Below are positions 1 to 6,940 of a DNA stretch of 10,261 nt, in pieces. The DNA is taken from positions 1-10,261 of the forward strand of contig JABMQB010000717.1 in the NCBI GenBank assembly GCA_013203525.1, in the 5' to 3' direction. Source of the DNA: Mariniphaga sp. GTDB lineage: Bacteria; Bacteroidota; Bacteroidia; Bacteroidales; Prolixibacteraceae. Made by a program: the position numbers and the translations under genes. How positions within the stretch are numbered: position 1 is the stretch's first letter; every line of letters begins with the position of its first letter. Below the pieces are notes generated by a model. The model saw nothing but the letters and a program-made list of their open reading frames with translations. It had not been told where the DNA came from and did no database searches.

Positions 1-415
1 GTACTTTTTCTTTGTTTTTTCTGACTTTTGAAGGAATTCCATAAATGCCACCGTAAAAACGAATGTTTTCAGAAATTGTTAGATCTTCATAAAGAGAAAA
101 TTTCTGGCTCATGTAACCGATATTGTTTTTCAGTTTTTCTGTTTCACGGTATACATCAAATCCACCCACATTTATTTCACCTGAAGTAGGAGAGGAGAGA
201 CCACACAGGATTCTGATGGTAGTTGTTTTTCCTGCGCCGTTTGCTCCCAGGAATCCAAATATTTCGCCACGAAAAACATCAAATGTCAGGTTGTCATTCG
301 CCACAAACGAACCAAACTTTTTGACAAGGTTTTTTACCTTAATTATTTTTTCAGATCTCCTCTCCCATTCAGGTATCGCCTCCTGAAGAGGAGAACTATT
401 AATATTTATATTCAT
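1..415 (-). CDS. ABC transporter ATP-binding protein 2 (partial, 3' end outside window)
   Basis: This is the ATPase subunit of an ABC exporter and should energise drug or xenobiotic export at the cytoplasmic face of the inner membrane. The first 138 residues are visible and the frame runs open through the left edge. After a charged N-terminal extension of about 25 residues, the nucleotide-binding domain starts at 'IIKVKNLVKKFG'. Walker A is GANGAGKT (residues 57-64) and a normal Q-loop reads YMSQKFSLYEDL with Gln104. The signature motif, Walker B and switch histidine would lie beyond position 1. The start is the ATG at 415, 42 bp after the stop of ATPase 1, so the two genes are probably co-transcribed. 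Together they correspond to the two halves of E. coli YbhF, here encoded separately. Permease genes (YbhS/YbhR type) are expected next, outside the window. The ABC ATPase assignment is secure; the substrate is unknown. Confidence 0.93.
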   Translation of the reverse strand, partial: MNININSSPLQEAIPEWERRSEKIIKVKNLVKKFGSFVANDNLTFDVFRGEIFGFLGANGAGKTTTIRILCGLSSPTSGEINVGGFDVYRETEKLKNNIGYMSQKFSLYEDLTISENIRFYGGIYGIPSKVRKNKEKV

Positions 416-457
416 TTTTTAATTTTGAAATCAATATTTTGAATGTAAACAATATAC

Positions 458-493
458 CTACTCATTACCCGTAACTAATGACTCACTACTCAT
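458..493 (-). repeat. Word-like intergenic repeat read as the C-terminus of ATPase 1
   Basis: On the minus strand this stretch begins and ends with ATGAGTAG (the plus-strand word CTACTCAT at 458-465 and 486-493) and contains TAGTTACGGGTAATGAGT (plus positions 460-477). That 18-mer matches the plus-strand element at 1402-1419 at 15 of 18 positions, in inverted orientation. It encodes the final residues MSSESLVTGNE and the TAG stop of ATPase 1. The repeats are visible; that they belong to a genome-wide intergenic family is inference. Confidence 0.6.
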
Positions 494-1390
494 TTTCATC
501 AGTCCCATAAATACATCCTCTATTCCGGGTGCAATTTCTTCAACCAGAATATTTTTGTGATTTTGTTTTTTGAGAAATATTTCCAGCTCGGTTTCTTCAA
601 CATCATCATCGATTCCGATAAAATGTATGAACTGGCCAAAAGTATATGCCGATTCTGTTTTTTCGAAACTTCGCAGGTCATTAACCAATCGGTACATTTC
701 TTTTGAACGGACAGCAAATGTTTTCCTGCCATTTCGTGCAACAATTCCACCAGGTGTATCTACTTCCAGAATTTTTCCCTCCTGAATAAGTGCCACTCGA
801 TCGCACAGTTCAGCTTCATCCATATATGGAGTTGAGACCATAATGGTAATTTCTTTTTTTTGAAGATTTTTCAGCATTTCCCAGAATTCCTTTCTGGAAA
901 CGGCATCCACTCCTGTTGTTGGTTCATCAAGTATCAGAATTTCAGGTTTGTGTATCAACGCACACGATAGGGCAAGTTTTTGTTTCATTCCACCCGACAA
1001 TCTGCCTGCAAGCCGTTTCTTAAAAGGTTCAATATGGCTGTAGATATCTTTAATCAGATCATAGTTTTCTTCGATGGATGTTCCAAAAACAGTTGCGAAA
1101 AATTGTAGATTTTCTTCAACACTTAAATCCTGGTATAGAGAAAACCTTCCGGGCATATAACCAACACGTTTCCTAATCTCTTTATAGTTTTTAACCACAT
1201 CGATCCCAGCCATTTTTGCTGTTCCCGAATCAGGAAGCAAAAGAGTCATCAGGATCCGCATCAGTGTAGTTTTTCCGGCACCATCAGGACCAATTAAACC
1301 AAATAGTTCATCCTTTTTAATTTCCAGTGAAATAGAATCTACAGCTATGGTATCGCCGTAAGATTTTGATATGTTATTGATTGAAATCAT
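458..1390 (-). CDS. ABC transporter ATP-binding protein 1 (YbhF N-half type, degenerate Q- and H-loops)
   Basis: A 310-residue cytoplasmic ATPase of an ABC exporter. Visible motifs are Walker A GPDGAGKT (34-41), signature LSGGMKQ (131-137) and Walker B ILILDEP (151-157) with catalytic-type Glu156. Two conserved positions are altered: the Q-loop reads YMPGRFSLY, with Gly81 where ATPase 2 has Gln104, and the switch region reads STPYMDEAE, with Pro188 where histidine is normal. From memory, related YbhF-type first ATPases also carry STPYMDEAE, so this may be a family trait rather than damage. Residues from about 215 to 298 form the C-terminal regulatory extension typical of drug and antibiotic exporters. 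The last 11 residues are encoded by a repeat-like sequence. The gene follows the adaptor gene after 55 bp and precedes ATPase 2 by 42 bp, so the pair probably works as an asymmetric heterodimer. The start ATG at 1390 leaves only nine residues before the conserved SYGD. Confidence 0.95.
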   Translation of the reverse strand: MISINNISKSYGDTIAVDSISLEIKKDELFGLIGPDGAGKTTLMRILMTLLLPDSGTAKMAGIDVVKNYKEIRKRVGYMPGRFSLYQDLSVEENLQFFATVFGTSIEENYDLIKDIYSHIEPFKKRLAGRLSGGMKQKLALSCALIHKPEILILDEPTTGVDAVSRKEFWEMLKNLQKKEITIMVSTPYMDEAELCDRVALIQEGKILEVDTPGGIVARNGRKTFAVRSKEMYRLVNDLRSFEKTESAYTFGQFIHFIGIDDDVEETELEIFLKKQNHKNILVEEIAPGIEDVFMGLMKMSSESLVTGNE

Positions 1391-1401
1391 TTTTTAGCTA
1401 A

Positions 1402-1419
1402 TAGTTACGAGTGGTGAGT
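1402..1419 (+). repeat. Inverted copy of the 458-493 repeat, upstream of ATPase 1
   Basis: TAGTTACGAGTGGTGAGT lies in the 55-bp gap between the adaptor stop and the ATPase 1 start. It matches the reverse complement of 460-477 with three differences, all A/G changes. The two copies therefore flank the ATPase 1 gene as a long-distance inverted pair. Confidence 0.55.
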
Positions 1420-1445
1420 TTTGAGCTCATACAAATAGTAATTCA

Positions 1446-2327
1446 TCATTCAAAATTTACTTCTCCAGGCATCCCGATTTTAAGCCTTCCGTCATTTTTA
1501 ACAATAACTTTTACTGCATATACCAGCTTAACACGTTCTTCTTTTGTTTGAATGATTTTTGGAGTGAATTCGGCTTCTGGAGAAATCCATGATACCGTTC
1601 CTGATAAATCCTGATTTTCAGACGCATCTTTATCAACGATTACATTTACTTCTTGACCAATTTTAACTGATGGCAGCATTGCTCCACTCACATATACTTT
1701 TAACGTTAATTCATTGATGTTTGTAATTTTATAAAGGGCTTTTCCCATAACAGCAATTTCACCTTCTTCAATATATGTGTCAAGTATGGTTCCTTTTAAA
1801 GGATTGGAAACAAAACAACGTTGTAGTTGGTCATCAAGAGCAATCAGCTGAGAATTCAGGACTTCAATTTCTTTATTAATTGAGATAAATTGTGTTCTGG
1901 TACTTTCAATCTGTTTCTCAATTACGTTTATCTGGCCGGTAATATCATCCAGTTGTTTTTGAGTTGCTGCTCCATCGGATAGCATTTTTTGGATGCGGTT
2001 TTCATTTATTTTCAGGTTTTTAATCTGTTCCTGAAATACAGCAACTTGTGATTGGATACCTATTTTTCTGGCTTCGATAGCAGCTTTTTGTGCATCTAAC
2101 TGTAGTTGTTTTAAAATTATCTGTGTTGTGTCTATAATTGCTGCCAGGGTACCCGATTCAATATTCATTCCCTGGTTCAGGTTAAACTGAATAACTTTTC
2201 CCGTTGTTTCTGAAGAAACAATAACCGGTTCAGCTTCAAAATTTCCAAATGCATCTGAAAGTTCATTTCCCGAATTACACGCCATCAGGATTAAAAATAT
2301 AAGTCCGTATAAATAATTAGTTTTCAT
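1446..2327 (-). CDS. HlyD-type periplasmic adaptor lipoprotein (membrane fusion protein, YbhG-like)
   Basis: A 293-residue adaptor that should bridge the inner-membrane ABC pump and the TolC-like channel. The N-terminus is a lipoprotein signal with the lipobox LMAC, giving lipidated Cys17. Residues about 33-67 (EAEPVIVSSETTGKVIQF, then 'GMNIESGTLAAIID') are the first half of the biotinyl-lipoyl fold. Residues about 70-170 are a long Leu/Ile/Gln-rich coiled-coil hairpin with a turn near 'SDGAATQKQLDDI'. The second lipoyl half follows (NPLKGTILDTYIEEGEIA, about 175-192), then a beta-barrel domain and the usual closing 'RLKIGMPGEV'. Length is normal for the family. It begins 12 bp after the stop of the TolC-like gene and ends in two consecutive TGA stops. 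Anchoring by lipid rather than by a transmembrane helix is common for adaptors of Bacteroidota. The role is well supported; the transported compound is not indicated. Confidence 0.93.
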   Translation of the reverse strand: MKTNYLYGLIFLILMACNSGNELSDAFGNFEAEPVIVSSETTGKVIQFNLNQGMNIESGTLAAIIDTTQIILKQLQLDAQKAAIEARKIGIQSQVAVFQEQIKNLKINENRIQKMLSDGAATQKQLDDITGQINVIEKQIESTRTQFISINKEIEVLNSQLIALDDQLQRCFVSNPLKGTILDTYIEEGEIAVMGKALYKITNINELTLKVYVSGAMLPSVKIGQEVNVIVDKDASENQDLSGTVSWISPEAEFTPKIIQTKEERVKLVYAVKVIVKNDGRLKIGMPGEVNFE

Positions 2328-2339
2328 ATTGTTGATTTT

Positions 2340-3590
2340 TTATATTCCTTTAATTGTATTGTATTTGATTGTTGCTTCCTCAAGCTGAATTTTATGAGTT
2401 TCAAGTTTTAATTGTGCGATAGTTGCTGCGTTCAAATCAATGATATAATCAGCCGAAGTAATAGTTCCATATTCAAGTTTTGAAGCTGAAGAATTGGCAA
2501 TCTTTTCACGGAGATTGATGATTTTTTTATCTGAATCAATAAGTTTGTGAATTTTTTCAATTGTAATAAGTTGTTGCTCAAGAAGCATCGTAATATTTTG
2601 TTCGAAAGTTTCCTGTTGTGAATTAACCAGGTCTTTTTGTAATCCGATAATCTGTTTCTCTCGTTTTGTTTTTTTCCAGTCGAATGCATTCCAGCTAACT
2701 CCAACACCCACCAAATAATATGGATCCATTTCATTACTTAGCATATTTAATCCCGGACGGCCAAATCCCCCTTGTCCAAATCCATAAATTTTAGGATTTC
2801 TAAGTTTCTCAAGTAATATTGATTTTGTCTCGAGTTGTCCAATTTGGTTTTCAAAAAACAATAACTCAGGACGGTTCAGACCACCCTTTGCCAAATTACC
2901 TGAAACCTGTTTCAGGATTGTTTTGTTGCTGAGGTTTTTACCTGTTAGGATGGAAAGCAATTTTAACGATATAGAATAACCTGAATTTACTTCCATAATA
3001 GCCTGTTCAGTGTTTAGTATTTCAGCCATTATTACATCAAGATTCGATGGTTCAACGACTTCGTTTTTTACACCTGATTCAACCGACTTGATTTTTTCAA
3101 GAAGAATGGATTTTTGAACTTCCAGTATCTCTTTATTTTTTTGTGTCGAAAGAGCTGAAAACCAAGCCTGGTTTACCTTTTCGTTTAACTTGTACAGTTC
3201 GGTTTCTAATTGGTCCAGGTTAGTCTTTAAAACAGCTTCTTCAATAAGTTTCTGAGTTTGAGTCAGACCGCCATCCCAAATGTTTTGCTGAAATTCCAAA
3301 AATATCTTATACTGGTCTTTTGAGATAGAAGGTATTTCCATATTGGGAATTGGAATATCAATTTTAGTTACATCCGATTGATAAGTCGCTTGTCCTTTTA
3401 TGGTTGCTAAGGGTAGGAAATTTGTCTTCAGGTTTTCAATTTTTAACCCGGTTATTTCTGAATATATTTCCAATTGTTTCAGGTTTGGGTAGTTTTCTCT
3501 TGCCCAGGAATAGCATTCGTCCAAAGTGATTTCCTGCTGAGCAAACGCTAACTGGGCCGGTAAAAGTAGAAGTAAAATCAGTCGTTTCAT
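2340..3590 (-). CDS. TolC-family outer-membrane efflux channel protein
   Basis: A 416-residue outer-membrane factor forming the exit duct of the tripartite pump. A Sec signal peptide is clear: MKR, a leucine run at 4-10, and a cleavage site AFA-QQ after residue 17. The mature protein begins with the TolC-like segment 'ITLDECYSWARENYPNLKQLEI'. Two alpha-helical repeats (about 35-60 with 110-220, and about 240-265 with 305-410) are separated by short beta-strand regions (about 62-106 and 267-303, including 'GVGVSWNAFDW') that build the barrel. It is slightly shorter than E. coli TolC. The start codon overlaps the tetR stop in an ATGA, which implies translational coupling; the adaptor gene follows after 12 bp. 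Encoding the channel inside the operon suggests a dedicated rather than shared exit duct. Confidence 0.93.
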   Translation of the reverse strand: MKRLILLLLLPAQLAFAQQEITLDECYSWARENYPNLKQLEIYSEITGLKIENLKTNFLPLATIKGQATYQSDVTKIDIPIPNMEIPSISKDQYKIFLEFQQNIWDGGLTQTQKLIEEAVLKTNLDQLETELYKLNEKVNQAWFSALSTQKNKEILEVQKSILLEKIKSVESGVKNEVVEPSNLDVIMAEILNTEQAIMEVNSGYSISLKLLSILTGKNLSNKTILKQVSGNLAKGGLNRPELLFFENQIGQLETKSILLEKLRNPKIYGFGQGGFGRPGLNMLSNEMDPYYLVGVGVSWNAFDWKKTKREKQIIGLQKDLVNSQQETFEQNITMLLEQQLITIEKIHKLIDSDKKIINLREKIANSSASKLEYGTITSADYIIDLNAATIAQLKLETHKIQLEEATIKYNTIKGI

Positions 3591-4201
3591 TTTATTAGTA
3601 TTGAGTTCAGGATAAATTCTTTCACAGTATTTTTCCTTTCAAGAAGGAATTTTTTGTACTCGTTTTTATTGCCATTAAAAAACATTTCTGTCATTAACGG
3701 TCTGGCAGCTATGGGGAAAATGCTTAATGCGAGCATATTAATCAAAAGGTCTTTGGGATCCATTTTTCTGATTGTTCCCTTTTCCATTTCTTTTTCGAAA
3801 GATTTAAAAACTTCTGTTGGGTTAACTCCCTGGCTCCTTATAACAGAAGCTAAAAATTGAGGATCACGGTTGATTTCTTTTAAAATGAACAGGGGCAGAT
3901 AAGGATTTTTTAAAAGAATATCCATGTATTTATCGATAAATGTTTCAATCTTTTTGTCGAAGGGTAAATCCGAAAAAATCATTTCCCTGATACTTGGGAA
4001 TGCCTTTTTAAAAAGTCGTTTAAAAATTGCCTCAAACAATTTTTGTTTGGTTCTGAAATAATAATGTAGCAAGGCTTTGTTTATGCCGGCTTCATCGGCT
4101 ATTTCCTGCATTCGTGAACCGTCCATGCCTTTTTTCATAAATACATTTTGGGCGGCATTTAGAATTTTCTGTTCGGTGTTGTCTTTTTTTATTGTATTCA
4201 T
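3587..4201 (-). CDS. TetR-family transcriptional repressor of the efflux operon (CecR-like position)
   Basis: A 204-residue TetR/AcrR regulator. The DNA-binding domain occupies about residues 8-55, with the helix-turn-helix 'SRMQEIADEAGINKALLHYYF' (29-49) and the usual following 'TKQKLFEAIF'. The remainder is an all-helical ligand-binding and dimerisation domain. I chose the ATG at 4201. An in-frame TTG at 4237 would add 12 residues (MSTWFNHLVKFI), but that stretch covers the promoter -7 element and a palindromic operator, so it is very unlikely to be coding. The gene is first in the operon and its stop overlaps the tolC-like start in an ATGA. By analogy with E. coli CecR (YbiH), which heads the ybhGFSR operon, it should sense a transported toxic compound and repress the whole operon. 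The ligand is unknown. Confidence 0.92.
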   Translation of the reverse strand: MNTIKKDNTEQKILNAAQNVFMKKGMDGSRMQEIADEAGINKALLHYYFRTKQKLFEAIFKRLFKKAFPSIREMIFSDLPFDKKIETFIDKYMDILLKNPYLPLFILKEINRDPQFLASVIRSQGVNPTEVFKSFEKEMEKGTIRKMDPKDLLINMLALSIFPIAARPLMTEMFFNGNKNEYKKFLLERKNTVKEFILNSILIK

Positions 4202-4207
4202 AATAAA

Positions 4208-4225
4208 TTTAACTAAATGGTTAAA
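4208..4225. promoter_or_regulatory. Predicted TetR operator O1 (leader of tetR)
   Basis: TTTAACTAAATGGTTAAA: perfect 6-bp inverted arms TTTAAC/GTTAAA around a 6-bp centre. It lies just downstream of the predicted transcription start and 6 bp before the tetR ATG. Binding here would block transcription. The palindrome is visible; regulator binding is inferred from position and similarity to the site at 4279-4304. Confidence 0.7.
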
Positions 4226-4234
4226 CCATGTGGA

Positions 4235-4266
4235 CAAATATATGGCATTAATAATTATTAACCAAA
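4235..4266 (-). promoter_or_regulatory. Bacteroidota-type promoter of the tetR-efflux operon
   Basis: On the minus strand TTTG (plus 4263-4266) is followed after 20 bp by TATATTTG (plus 4235-4242). This fits the Bacteroidota sigma-ABfr consensus of TTTG, about 19 bp, TAnnTTTG. Transcription would start near 4230, leaving a leader of about 28 nt before the ATG at 4201. The -33 element lies within the degenerate operator and the predicted start sits next to operator O1. Confidence 0.7.
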
Positions 4267-4274
4267 TGTTTTAA
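4257..4274. promoter_or_regulatory. Degenerate third TetR operator-like site (O3)
   Basis: ATTAACCAAATGTTTTAA matches the O1 sequence at 14 of 18 positions, including the left half TTAAC and the centre AAATG. It overlaps the -33 element of the tetR promoter. It is weaker than the other two sites and could be a low-affinity site or chance similarity in AT-rich DNA. Confidence 0.4.
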
Positions 4275-4278
4275 CCAA

Positions 4279-4304
4279 AAAATTTAACTACGTGGTTAAA
4301 TTTT
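4279..4304. promoter_or_regulatory. Predicted TetR operator O2 (26-bp near-perfect palindrome)
   Basis: Arms AAAATTTAAC and GTTAAATTTT are perfect 10-bp inverted complements around the centre TACGTG, whose inner four bases ACGT are also symmetric. Only one base pair of the 26-bp palindrome breaks symmetry. The core TTTAACTACGTGGTTAAA matches O1 at 16 of 18 positions. It lies upstream of the -33 element. TetR-family dimers commonly bind palindromes of this size beside their own gene. Confidence 0.75.
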
Positions 4305-4336
4305 AAAATTTGTGATATGAATATAAATGAGATTTA

Positions 4337-4367
4337 ATAAAAAAGCCCCTTGCGAAAGCAAAGGGCT
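4337..4367 (-). terminator. Intrinsic terminator of the glycoside hydrolase gene
   Basis: On the minus strand the arms AGCCCTTTGC and GCAAGGGGCT form a 10-bp stem with one G-U pair and a TTTC loop, followed by TTTTTATT. It begins 27 bp after the hydrolase stop codon and so separates that gene from the tetR operon on the same strand. The plus strand has no T-run after the stem, so it acts in one direction. Confidence 0.9.
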
Positions 4368-4394
4368 CATAATTGGTTTGGGTTAGCAAACCCA

Positions 4395-6917
4395 TTATTT
4401 CCTGATTTTAAAAGCTATATCAGGATGGGCTTCTAACATCTTTGGAACCTCAAGAATCATACTTCCGTTTTGAGATTTTACTTTTATTGTTTTAATTTCA
4501 TTACCACTCCAGGTATCATACCAAGAAACCTTATAGGTATTATCGGTCAAGCCCTGAATGTTTAGATTAGAACCACTGATATCTTCTTTTTCATACGACC
4601 GTACCCAGCCAAACGCGTCATTTTCTGTTCCTATAACATAAAGATCAGAACCATTTGCAGAAACCTTTAATGGTTTGTATGGCAGGTTAGCAAAATCAAT
4701 ATCAGCTACAAAATCAGAAAGATACATTAATTGATCCCAGTCCTCAGCGGTTAAAACCGGGTAGTCCCACCAAACCGGAGTAGCCGCTAATCCGCTGGCA
4801 AGTGATGCCCATATTTGGTTATGATATGAAATATGATAATCATTATCGCGTGTAGAATAGTAAGCAAGCCCGGCCCCCGATTCACCAAAAATAGCGGGTT
4901 TTTCAAATGCATCCCAGAAACGTTTGCTTGCCCATGCATAGTTATGCATGGCACTTCGCATTGTATCCTGTGGATATTTCATTTCCCAACCCTGGGCAGG
5001 ATACATATGGAGATTCGGAATATCGTTTCGTTTGTAAAGTTCTTCGCGGTATTCAGTAAATCCACCACTAAACGATGCAGTAACCGGATGATTATAAGGG
5101 TCGTTCTCTTCAAAGTATTTATCACATTTTTCAACCCAATCGAAACATTCCTGATGCCTTCCGTGAGCCCAACCATCGGTTCCGTTCATTTCATTTATCA
5201 GCTCCCATATTCCCATGCTCCGGCTATGGGCAAAACGGGCAATTAAATAACGGTATTTCTTTTTTTGGTATTCCCAAACAAGTGAATCACTATAAACGTC
5301 ATCAACATCGATAAGCTGGCTATATGGGTTATTTCTCCATTCAGCAGCCCAAACTGTTTCTGAAAAAAGGTCGTGAGGCCAAATGGCATACATTAATTGA
5401 ATATCATCTTTTTCAAGAATAGTAAGCAACGAATCGATCCTGCCTAATTTTACCTGGTTGTATCTTCCCAGTTCCTCTTCAATAAGGCCAGTGCTATTTA
5501 CAAATCCTCCATAGGTAATATCCCAGATAGCAAAAAGGTTGGCTTTGTGTTCAGCAAAGTTGTCGAAACGTTGTTGATTATTACCCCAGGGAGAATAAAC
5601 ACCCACTCCATAATATGAAGTCCCATCGTCGTGAGCAAAATAGTGTGGATTAATTTCTGATGGTTTTATCCAGCCATGGTGTTCCGATTCTCTTGCTGTA
5701 AAATTTGAAATTGCTGATTCACCACTACCTCCTGCATCATTGACAAAAACCTGGTATTTATATTCACCTGTTTCGTTTGGTGAGAACCGGATTTTCCATT
5801 TGTCGGCATCAAGATTATTATCATAAAATCCTATAATTTTTATTTTTTTACCCGATGGAGCTGTGAAATAAGCATATACATCGATATCTTCCGGATCATA
5901 AGGATTTTCAATTCCAACGTTTTCCAGGTCAAGGATTAATTCAAATTTTTCATATTTTTTTACGGAGGAAGTATTAATACCAGCGACTTTGACCAACGGG
6001 CTTTTACCTAAAGTATATGTTTCTCCATGAACCTCATTGGAAGCATAAAAATCTTCACCTTCCACACTCACTGCTATAATTTTATAAAAATAATGTTTGT
6101 ATGGTTCGAGGTCTTTGTCAATAAATTCTGTCGTCTCTGTTTCAATTAAAAGATTGTTTTCGTTGATATCAAAATAATGAGTATTACTTCGATAGATTTT
6201 ATAGCCTCCTGTACGTTCCTGATTGGAGGTTTTCCATGTTAGTTTAATATTTTTGCCATCCTCAACCTTAGCTTCTATATCGGTAATATTTATTAAGTTC
6301 CAGGCGGTCCTGAAATTATCCATTTCAATATTCCCCGATTTTGCTTCTGCATTTCCCCTGTCGAAATAAAAATCGATTGCCTGAACATTATTATTTGAAT
6401 AGTATGCTCTGGTCAATTCAAAAGTATAAGTATGCCATTCATTATCGCCCGGTATTTCTTTTTCAAGGTATTCATAAGTGGGCGGTTCTTGTGAATAAAC
6501 CGGACTTGCTGTTAGCTTAGTTTCAATATCTGATTTTACCTGAATTTGAATTCGTGGATTTTGATTTACATTTCTTGCCCTGAATGAATTATAGGTAAAA
6601 TGGTCAAAGGCACCGGTACCCTCAATTCGTGAATATTTAATTTTTAACACACCATCTTCTTCATCTAATTGATAGGATACAGGTGTGTCGGTTCCCCATA
6701 TTATAAAAGGAGGCCTGTTTCCTTGATTATTCCTGAATGTCAATTCCAGTGATCCATTTTCAAAATCATCTGAAAATCCAAATCGCTGTGAAAAAACCGG
6801 ATTTGTTGTTAAAATAGAAAGAATGAAAAACAGGTAAATAATTTTGATTTTTTTATACTGTGATACCTTATACTTGCATTTTGTGTGATTAAATTTTTTT
6901 GAATTGGTAGCATTCAT
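4395..6917 (-). CDS. Secreted multidomain clan GH-A glycoside hydrolase with DUF5060 domain
   Basis: An 840-residue exported enzyme predicted to cleave a polysaccharide or oligosaccharide. A long basic N-region (to about 25) and a hydrophobic core (26-38) end near VFS-Q44, a signal peptide typical of Bacteroidota. In order follow a jelly-roll, carbohydrate-binding-like domain (about 45-206), a fibronectin type III domain (about 208-300, with GGYKIYRS and YFYKIIAVS), a DUF5060 beta-sandwich (about 305-412, with GEYKYQVFVND) and a GH5-like (beta/alpha)8 barrel (about 415-745). In the barrel, WELINEMNG places the acid/base candidate at Glu576 and AIFGESGAG places the nucleophile candidate at Glu679. 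Aromatic residues such as YSPWGNN (441-447) and TPVWWDYP (713-720) would line the sugar site. A C-terminal beta domain (about 747-840) closes the protein. No sorting-tail motif is evident. The exact family and substrate cannot be read from the sequence. It is the only gene before its terminator. Confidence 0.88.
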   Translation of the reverse strand: MNATNSKKFNHTKCKYKVSQYKKIKIIYLFFILSILTTNPVFSQRFGFSDDFENGSLELTFRNNQGNRPPFIIWGTDTPVSYQLDEEDGVLKIKYSRIEGTGAFDHFTYNSFRARNVNQNPRIQIQVKSDIETKLTASPVYSQEPPTYEYLEKEIPGDNEWHTYTFELTRAYYSNNNVQAIDFYFDRGNAEAKSGNIEMDNFRTAWNLINITDIEAKVEDGKNIKLTWKTSNQERTGGYKIYRSNTHYFDINENNLLIETETTEFIDKDLEPYKHYFYKIIAVSVEGEDFYASNEVHGETYTLGKSPLVKVAGINTSSVKKYEKFELILDLENVGIENPYDPEDIDVYAYFTAPSGKKIKIIGFYDNNLDADKWKIRFSPNETGEYKYQVFVNDAGGSGESAISNFTARESEHHGWIKPSEINPHYFAHDDGTSYYGVGVYSPWGNNQQRFDNFAEHKANLFAIWDITYGGFVNSTGLIEEELGRYNQVKLGRIDSLLTILEKDDIQLMYAIWPHDLFSETVWAAEWRNNPYSQLIDVDDVYSDSLVWEYQKKKYRYLIARFAHSRSMGIWELINEMNGTDGWAHGRHQECFDWVEKCDKYFEENDPYNHPVTASFSGGFTEYREELYKRNDIPNLHMYPAQGWEMKYPQDTMRSAMHNYAWASKRFWDAFEKPAIFGESGAGLAYYSTRDNDYHISYHNQIWASLASGLAATPVWWDYPVLTAEDWDQLMYLSDFVADIDFANLPYKPLKVSANGSDLYVIGTENDAFGWVRSYEKEDISGSNLNIQGLTDNTYKVSWYDTWSGNEIKTIKVKSQNGSMILEVPKMLEAHPDIAFKIRK

Positions 6918-6940
6918 TTTATTTGGTTTAGTTTTATATT

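Noticed and set aside
123..386. 87-residue plus-strand frame at the left edge
   Set aside because: It is antisense to the Walker A and Q-loop region of ATPase 2, whose minus-strand frame runs unbroken from 415 to the edge.
458..1419. ATPase 1 as cargo of a small mobile element bounded by the inverted repeats
   Set aside because: There is no transposase and no target-site duplication, the repeats are imperfect and one lies inside the coding sequence, and the gene sits in its expected place in a conserved type of operon.
4380..4393. Small hairpin GGGTT-AGCA-AACCC next to the hydrolase stop
   Set aside because: A 5-bp stem without a T-run on either strand; the stronger stem at 4344-4367 explains termination.
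4833..5246. 137-residue plus-strand frame inside the glycoside hydrolase
   Set aside because: It is antisense to the catalytic barrel region containing Glu576 and Glu679, which is clearly the coding strand; no domain is recognisable in it.
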